A stretch of DNA of 64,000 nt, from positions 1 to 64,000 of the forward strand of contig JADFUC010001241.1 of assembly GCA_019722365.1 (NCBI GenBank). Reading direction: 5' to 3'. The translations under genes and the position numbers were made by a program. This stretch comes from Lithospermum erythrorhizon. Its lineage: Eukaryota; Streptophyta; Magnoliopsida; Boraginales; Boraginaceae. Shown in pieces: positions 57,067 to 64,000 of this stretch (positions are counted from its first letter, which is position 1; each line of letters opens with the position of its first letter). The notes beneath the pieces are model-generated. The model was not told where the DNA came from, did not search any database, and saw only the letters and a list, made by a program, of their open reading frames with translations.

Positions 57067-60000
57067 GATGCCATAGAGGCACGACCACTAGCGTGGGCGG
57101 CTCGTCTTTGCAGAAACCCCGGCTCGGGGTAGGCCAAGGGAGTGCAGGTGGGAGCGAAGGCGATGGCAGTGGTAGAGGTATAGATGGCGATGAGCACGAT
57201 GCGGGCAGCGGGGTTCGAGGGAGTATATCCGGGTTGACACTCTTTGTTGAGGAGGATGAGGTAGGCCTTGGAGAGTATTATGTGGCTTTAGATGGCGTAC
57301 GGGGGGGTTAATTTTTAAAGGAGCAAGCTAACTTTGATTGGTTTCGAGGGGATCCTCAGTTTCAGTGGTTGGCCGATTGAGGCGATAGAGTTTATCAGCA
57401 TAGAGGGCTTATCTTCGACGATAGGTGATGGGGTGGCTGAAGACTATCTTGAGCCTATGGTATCGAAGGGTAAGTTTATCAGAGATAAAACTTTCACGGG
57501 GTGCTTTCGTGATTGGTGGGAAGAATCTGAGTGCGTATTGTGCCGGTGAGGAGAGGGCCATGTTTCTTGGGATCGGTTTGTAGAGCTTTTCCGAGAGAAC
57601 TATTGTTTGGATACTCATATGGCGGCAATGCAGAGAGAGTTGATTTCTTTGACTAAGGTACAAGATTCGATTGGAGGAGTATGAGAGAGAGCGGAGTTAG
57701 TGACATGTGTCGATTCTTTCACGATGGATTGACATGGGAGATCGTCACCAAATTTCTTACTGATGACATTTACCGTTTCGTACGGTGAGAAATCGGCCGA
57801 AGATGGAGATGAGTTGGCGGAACCTGAGGCGAGTGGGGTAAGAGGAGTCGACCAGAGGCATTTGATCGAGGTGGAGTGCTTGGTTTCAGGTTCGGAGGAG
57901 GATGGGCGGCCAGTCGCCCGGGGGCCGAGTTATTTAAATTGTTCCATTGAGTTCGTCACGAGTTACTCGAGCTCATACGCACCGGAGATGCCCGTGAATA
58001 CAGTGGGTTTAATTGGTATTTAAGGATTTAGAGAGTCGTCATTTGTTTTCCAATGTGGTCGGGTTGGGCACAGGATCTTGTTGCCTTTGAGGAGAGGAGA
58101 GCGATATGCTTTTTATTTGTCCAACGGCCGGGCATCTGGCGATGGATTTTACCCAATTTAGGCGGGGTGGAGGTGCTAGTACATGCGCACCCGATTCGGC
58201 CTCACCGGGCGGTTGTGGGGGACACGTGGAGGCATTTTGGGCGAGTGGAGGCCGAGGGGCCAGCGGGCGGAGGACCGCGGGGAGTGTAGCGAGTAGCAGC
58301 CGAGGCGGTGTTGGGCAGGCAGTTATGCCGTTACCCGTGAGCGCGGGGATATTGAGGCTAAGTATTGTTTGATTATGGAGTTACTCATTCTTTTGTTTCT
58401 CGGAGTTTTTGTTCTTCTTTACCTTTATGTTGAGTACTTGCTGGTTATTCATATTATGACACCAGTAGGGAGGTCGGTTGAGGTCAGACAGGTATATAGG
58501 GATTGTCCTTTGGGTGTATGTGGTCAGTTGTTACCTGTAGATTTACTTCCGTTTGAGCTGGTAGATTTTGATCTTATTTTGGGTATGGATTGGCTGGGAA
58601 GGCTGAAGAGCTTGTCATCTTTGTGATTGATTGCTGCCCAGAGGATGCCTTCGTAAGTCGGGAGATCAGACATCCGTTTCGTGGGGGATAGGAAGATTCT
58701 ACCTTCGAGTTTTATATCAACACTTGAGGCTAGAAGGTTGATGAAGAAAGGTTGTGTTGGGTTTCTAGGCTATGTGATTGATCTGAAGAAAGAAGAGAGC
58801 AACTTGGAGGATGTTCGGGTTGTCAGAGAGTTCGTGGATGTTTTTCCTGAGGAATTACCAGGGTTGCCGCCAGAGAGAGAGATCGAGTTTTCTATTGAGG
58901 TTGTTCCTGGTACAACACCAATTTCTATTCCGCCATACCGAATGGCCCCAGCCGAGTTGCAGGAGTTGAGGACTCAGTTACAGGAGTTGCTGGATAAGGG
59001 GTTCATCAGACCGAGTGTATCTCCGTGGGGTGCACCAGTTCTGTTTGTAAAGAAGAAAGATGGTTCGATGAGGCTATGCATTGACTACAGCGGTTCATGA
59101 GGTAACCATCAAGAACCCATTATCCACTAGAGAATTGATGATTTGTTTGATCAGCTGAAGGATGCAAAAGTGTTCTCGAAGATTGATTTGAGGTCCGGTT
59201 ATCACCAGTTGAGGATCAAGGAGGGTGATATTCCGAAGTCAGCTTTCGATCTCGATATGGGCATTATGAATTCATGGTGGTGCCGTTTGGATTGACAAAT
59301 GCACCAGCAACATTATGGATTTGATGAATCGGGTATTCCAGGAGTATCTAGATAAATTTGTGCTTGTATTCATCGATGACATTACATTATATTCGAGGCG
59401 AAGAAAGAGGTGCGAGAGACATTTGCGGATCATATTGGAGGCTTTGAGGCAGCACAAGTTATATGCCAAGTTTTCTAAGTGCGAGTTCTGGTTGGCGAAG
59501 GTGCAATTCTTGGGCCATGTTATTTCTGGTGAGGGTATTTGTGTTGATCCTCAGAAGGTGGAGACATTGAATAAGCGGGAGCGTCGAGTGTGAAGTGAGG
59601 AGTTTCTTGGGGTTAATTTGGTTACTCTGAGTTCTGAGGGACTTCTCTTTGATTGCGACTCTGATGACTAAGTTGACCAGAAAGGGTGTTCCCTTTATTT
59701 GGGATGATGATTGAAGAGCGTTTAGAATATTGAGAGGAAAAGTTAACTCTTTGCTCCGGTGTTAGCCCTTAGATCTAAAAAAGTTATGTAATTTATAGCG
59801 ATCCTTGGCGCCCATGGATTAAGGATGTGTTACGATGCGGAATGGGAAGGTGATTGCTTATGCTTCGACAAGCTAACGGAATCAAGGAAAATTACTCGAC
59901 TTCATGATCTTTTGTTGGCGTGATAGTCTTTGCACTAAAATTGTGGAACCTTATTTGTATGATGTTAAATGCAATTTTCACTTGACATGAGAGTTTGAAG

Positions 60001-61650
60001 TATCATTCGGCGCAAGGGAATTGAATTTGAAATGAGAGAAGGTGGATGGAGTTCATTAGTGACTATATGATGGCCAGTATTGGTATATCGCGGGAAAGGC
60101 AAATGTGGTGGTGCAGGCCGAAAGGAGAAAGCGATCAGTGGTGGAGATGAAGCAGTGAGAGTGGGCACTTTAAGGTTGATAGCGATGGTGAAATAATTGC
60201 TCATATGAGAGTTCGACGATACTCTTGGATCGAATCTGGAGTTGCGGCCGGCGAGATGAGAGAGGCTATAAGAATATTAGTAGGGAAGTGGGAATGAAAA
60301 TAGATTTCACGGTTGTGAGAGTGGAGCTTTGGCGAGGATGGATGACCGGTTATATTATGCAGAGTAATTCGATGAGTTGAAGAAAGAGATTTGATGAGGC
60401 TCATGAAAATGCTTAACATAGCATGCGTCCGTGCTGCAGAGAAGATGTCTGAAGATTTGAGGTGACTTCTTGGTGGCCGGGAATGAAGAGAGAGAAATCG
60501 CGAGGATTCGTGGCGAAGTGTTTGTTTGTCGGCGAGGTGAAGGCGGAGCATAGACATCTAGCAGGATTATTCTTGAACTCTTATTCACGAGTGGGCGTGA
60601 GGAGAATATTACCGTGGACTTTTGTGTTTGGGCTTCCCAGGTCGATGAGGCGAAATGATGGGATGCGGGTACGGTGTGGATAAGGGCATCGAAGTCGGCT
60701 GCGTTTGCTTTATTAGATGCTTGATGGGCTGAGAAGCTAGTGAGGACTTATGTTGATCGGTGTGAGGTTAAGTAGGTTCCGGTGTGGAGCCGTTTCGGAC
60801 CCGCGATCTTGAGATTCTTTAGAGATGCGGAGGGTTTCGGGAGGCATTGAAGGACTAGAGTGGAGTTAGTCGTCTTTTCGTCCCAGACGGATGGGCAATA
60901 CGAGAGGACAATCGGACATTGGAGGACCAATAGCCGTGCTTGTGTTAGAGAGTTTCTCAGGAGTTGGGGCGATGAGATTTGCCCGATATAGGTTAAACTA
61001 TTAACGACTTTTCGTACTGGTAGCGTTGAGATATGGCACCTTTTTGAGGCGTTGTATGGGCAAAAGTGTAGGACTCCGATTTGTTGGAATGAGGCAGGAG
61101 GAGAGAAGAAGGTATATGGTTACGAGTTGGATTTGAAATTCGGTGGAGGCCCGGATCGGGTTGATCTGTGACATCGAGATAGCTCGAGATAGAGCGGGGA
61201 AAGAAGTATGCCGATCGTCGCGAAGTAGACTATGTTTCGAGGTTAGTGGCCAGGTGTGTTCTTGAAGATATCTCCGTGGAAGGGTGTGATGCGATTTGGG
61301 AGGAAAGAGAAGTTGAGTCCTCGTTATATTGGACCGTTCGAGATCTTGGGAAAAGTTGGATCCGTGGCTTATCGTTTGACGTTGCCCCCGAGTTTAGATA
61401 GGATTCATAATGTGTTCCATGTATCTTGCCTGAGGAAGTATATCCTTGATGAGGTATATTCTTGGCTACATTACCGATTGGAGGCTTGAGGAGGACACCG
61501 TGTTTGAGGAGAGGCCGGGTGGAGTGCGGACCGGAAGGAGAGGTGTTGAGGAATAAGGTGGTGGCCTTAGTGAAAGTTTTGTGGAGGAATCAATGCGTGG
61601 AAGAGTGACTTGGGAGCCTTGAGGATGACATGAGAGGTGATACCCTTGAT
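57067..61650 (+). pseudogene. Element B gag-pol polyprotein, broken but largely readable
   Basis: Gag starts near 57067; its capsid text FVELFRENYCLDTHM is at about 57578-57622, and a zinc knuckle CPTAGHLAMDF at about 58118-58150 has lost its last cysteine. The protease active site reads LFDYGVTHSFVS near 58352-58390, with Y in place of S/T in D(S/T)G; FDLILGMDWL follows at 58567-58596. RT begins at 58800 ([15 protein letters not shown]), with [21 protein letters not shown] at 59003-59065 (as two parts), a shift near 59098, and the catalytic FIDDI at 59369-59383. RNase H remnants (GKVIAYAS-like) lie near 59846-59880. Integrase H2C2 pieces are at 60395-60560, the core at 60600-61100, and the C-terminus 61256-61489 keeps [20 protein letters not shown] and [22 protein letters not shown] near 61569-61592 is the chromodomain-like tail. 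Confidence 0.85.
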
Positions 61651-61776
61651 TGTTCACGTAGGAGGTTAGTTGTAATTGTTTTGGTTTCCTTTGGGTGGTT
61701 TGAGAGTTGCCATTAGTTGTTTACGTGATCGTCGAGTTGAGAATTTTGGGGCGAAATTCTTATTAGGTGGGTAGAT

Positions 61777-63021
61777 TGTAATAACCCGTTACGCCTAAGC
61801 GATTTTATTAAATTATATTTATCAGTCGATGATGGGACCCGGAGATGATATCTATAATCTCGGAATAGTATCGATATATCGGGAGGCAAGTATGAGATAG
61901 TGGTAATATAATACTTTAGGGGAGTAACACATTTGAGGAAATCGGTTTCATTGAAGTTTAAGAAATGCGGAATGTGGAGAAATAAAAGCGAGTAACAGCG
62001 GCACTTAACTTTTTTCCCTTGATATCGCCTTAACCTTATCATTTATTCATCATCTTCGTCAAAACCCATCCCATTTCCACCATTGTTTGGCGAAATTCAC
62101 CGCCCCCCACTTTAAATTTTTTTCCATTTCTTCCAATTCTTTGGGACTCGAGATTAAAGTTGATTTTAAATAACTTCCTCCTGGAATTCTATCTTTTATT
62201 AAGGTAAGAAAGTTTGAAGCTTTGTGATGTTTCTTAAATTTTTTGAGAGTTGATTTTAGTTGACTTTTTGTTTGAATTTTTGAAAGTTGTAAATGGTATA
62301 TAAGTATCCTCACAGCACTTGAATTATGTGATTGGTAGTGATTATAATTAATGTTAGGGGTTGAAAATGTGTTGATTGGGTTAGTTAACTTTTTAGATTG
62401 ACTTTTCTAAATTTCTTTAAATTGTATTATGATGTTTGGGATCTTAATATATAGTCGTTTTAACTTGGCGTAATAATATTTTCACTAGAGTTGTTAAGTT
62501 GATAAAGTATAATTATTGTAAGTTGGAGTAATGTTATAATAGGGAACTTTCGTTTGGGTTATTTGGGAGTATAAATATGAGACAAGTATAAGAGTAAGAA
62601 TGCTATATTCTTAGTTGTATATTATAAGTAGTAATTATAATTTTCCCTGAATGCTTGTTTAGCGTTGATAGGTAGGAAAAGATCGTTGTTGACGAGAGCT
62701 GGCGTGGAGCTTATATAGCTAGCCCAGGAGTGATGTTATCTCACGGATCTCAGACTTAGTTGATTTTTATTTCATGTATTTTGTAATGATATAAAGTATT
62801 TGGGAGTTTATGTTTTATGGATTGACTTGTGTGATTAGGTATCGTCAGATGGATCGTTCTATTTAGTAGTCTTTTCGGGACTTTTATTTGAAATTCGATT
62901 TGTTTAGAAACATGTTGTCCACTAAAAATGAGTATTAATGATTTGGTGACTCTAGTGTTCCTGATAAATGATGACTCGACCTCGGGGCCAGACACAGGGG
63001 AGGCGGGTAATTCTGATAACA
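61777..63021 (+). mobile_element. 3' LTR of element B, internally deleted
   Basis: It begins TGTAATAACCCGTTACGCC and ends TTCTGATAACA, both family termini. It is about 1.25 kb, half the 2.5 kb of LTRs A and D. The first part matches LTR A up to about 5870, and the text then jumps at about 62745 to sequence found at 56640 onward, so about 1.2 kb of the middle is missing. Confidence 0.75.
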
Positions 63022-64000
63022 TTATATCATAATGTCCATAGCATCCATCATATATATAGCATAATATATTATGCATGATAGATAATCAAATATTAAAGAA
63101 AACATACATAGCATGGATGAAGAGTAAAGTAGGCATACACATTGCATGTCAAGAATAATCATCAAATAAATAATTTAATTGTCTAAGTGTAAAGTCACTA
63201 ATAATCTAATTATAGTGTTTGTTTACTATCTAATATTAAATAATAACTATTATTTCCAAAAGTACTCATTTTACACTTATGAGGATTAATTCCTAAATTA
63301 TGTTATAATTTGAAACTTTAGAGTATCCGATCATGGAGTACTTGATTCTAATTAAATCCAATTGAAATTCTATTATTAAATCTAATGTCGAAGTAGAATT
63401 TAATCGAGCCTATATTTATTAGCTTTAAATTGATTCCACCAAATAATTATTATTTAATCTAATCTGAGTAGAACTAATTGCAATGTGAATAATATAATTG
63501 ATTAAAATAATTTTGTCGAAAAAATTAAATTAATTGATTCAATTGATGTCGATAAATCAATTTAAGGCAAAAATAATCGATAATTGAGTTGGATCAGCAA
63601 AACTCGATTGATCCGCTAATAAATCAAATGGACGGCGGCGCTAAGCGGCGTGGTCAACGAGCCCGGCCACGCGATTTAGCGTCGCGAGCCACACGGCGAG
63701 GCGGACCGGGGACTCGGGCACACGAGCCCCAGCGTCGAAATCTACGGTTTGGACATCGAACCCATGGCGCCCAAGCCGACCAAAGCGCGTAAATGCGGCG
63801 TCATTGTAGGCATTAGCGAATGACATGGCGGTCAGCGTCGTCGGGGCGTGGAGTGGCGATTTGGGTAGCGTGGATGCCACGTGTTAATCCGGACTGGTTG
63901 GGTCAAGCGAATTGGTCGATAGATTCGAGATTAGTCGACGGAGTCAGTCGGTTGACTTCGACTGGTGGCTATTGGCGTCGACGCTTGAGACTTCTTGTCA
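63022..64000. other. Unassigned AT-rich DNA with a GC-rich island
   Basis: Bases 63022-63620 are AT-rich without frames. Bases 63630-63890 turn sharply GC-rich (GGCGGCG, GCCCGGCCACGCG, CGAGGCGGACCGGGG) and open short overlapping frames on both strands, which looks like composition rather than coding. It could be the untranslated part of another LTR element running off the window. Confidence 0.4.

Larger units (their letters stand above)
55920..63021 (+). mobile_element. Ty3/gypsy chromovirus (Tekay-like) element B
   Basis: The best preserved Ty3 element of the window: distal part of a 5' LTR (55920-56922), primer-binding site, gag, protease, RT, RNase H, integrase with chromodomain-like tail (57067-61650) and a 3' LTR (61777-63021). 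Both LTR remnants share the block ATCTGAGACTTAGTTGATTTTATTTCATG and the terminal motifs. Frameshifts throughout make it inactive. Confidence 0.85.

Noticed and set aside
63589..63792. Arginine-rich 67-codon frame
   Set aside because: Explained by the GC-rich island composition; the opposite strand is equally open.
1..64000. tRNA genes
   Set aside because: No cloverleaf with a convincing GGTTCGAATCC-type T arm was seen. The tRNA-like matches are primer-binding sites next to LTRs.

Overview
This window is plant nuclear DNA, most likely from a eudicot with a large, repeat-rich genome. The evidence is one intron-containing ABCG transporter gene with GT/AG splice sites, surrounded by decayed plant LTR-retrotransposon lineages (Ty3 chromovirus of the Tekay type, Ty3 Tat, Ty1/copia SIRE), a Cassandra-type solo LTR carrying a 5S rRNA-like promoter segment, a hAT element and several MITEs. 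Nothing bacterial, organellar or viral was seen. The species cannot be named from the sequence.

Layout. 1-1349: unassigned repeat DNA, then a minus-strand LTR fragment. 1353-7281: Ty3 element A (+), a broken gag-pol followed by its 3' LTR. 8005-12655: plus-strand copy X1 of a long non-coding repeat (X). 12656-18804: a pile-up of LTRs of the same Ty3 family in alternating orientation. 16161-23640: Ty3 element D (-), with a 3' LTR and a decayed but recognisable gag-pol. 24450-28960: the only intact protein gene, a 646-residue half-size ABCG transporter in eight exons, with a CACTA-like insertion in intron 2 and a PIF/Harbinger-like MITE about 260 bp downstream.

30668-46860: a Tat-lineage Ty3 element E (+). 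Its pol is split after the RT start by a truncated SIRE-like copia element (33915-37080, -) and by X2 (37081-42479, -), the inverted partner of X1. X2 itself holds a MITE-like insertion and the Cassandra solo LTR. The Tat 3' part has an integrase remnant, a ~95-bp tandem array and an antisense reading region. 46870-49560: AT-rich DNA with a long-TIR foldback element and two Stowaway-like MITEs. 49562-52320: a hAT element with a broken transposase, cut off by the LTR of Ty3 element C (52340-55900). 55920-63021: Ty3 element B, with decayed gag-pol and two unequal LTR remnants. 63022-64000: unassigned, with a GC-rich island.

The genes do not form a functional system. The ABCG protein would act alone or as a dimer partner in a membrane. 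The rest is a record of nested insertion and deletion. I found no convincing new biochemical system. The most useful leads are the non-coding X repeat (a LARD-like candidate), the Cassandra/5S solo LTR with its empty site visible in X1, and the Tat element with tandem array, antisense region and a primer-binding-site remnant after both of its LTR-like repeats. All homology calls are by eye, without a database search.
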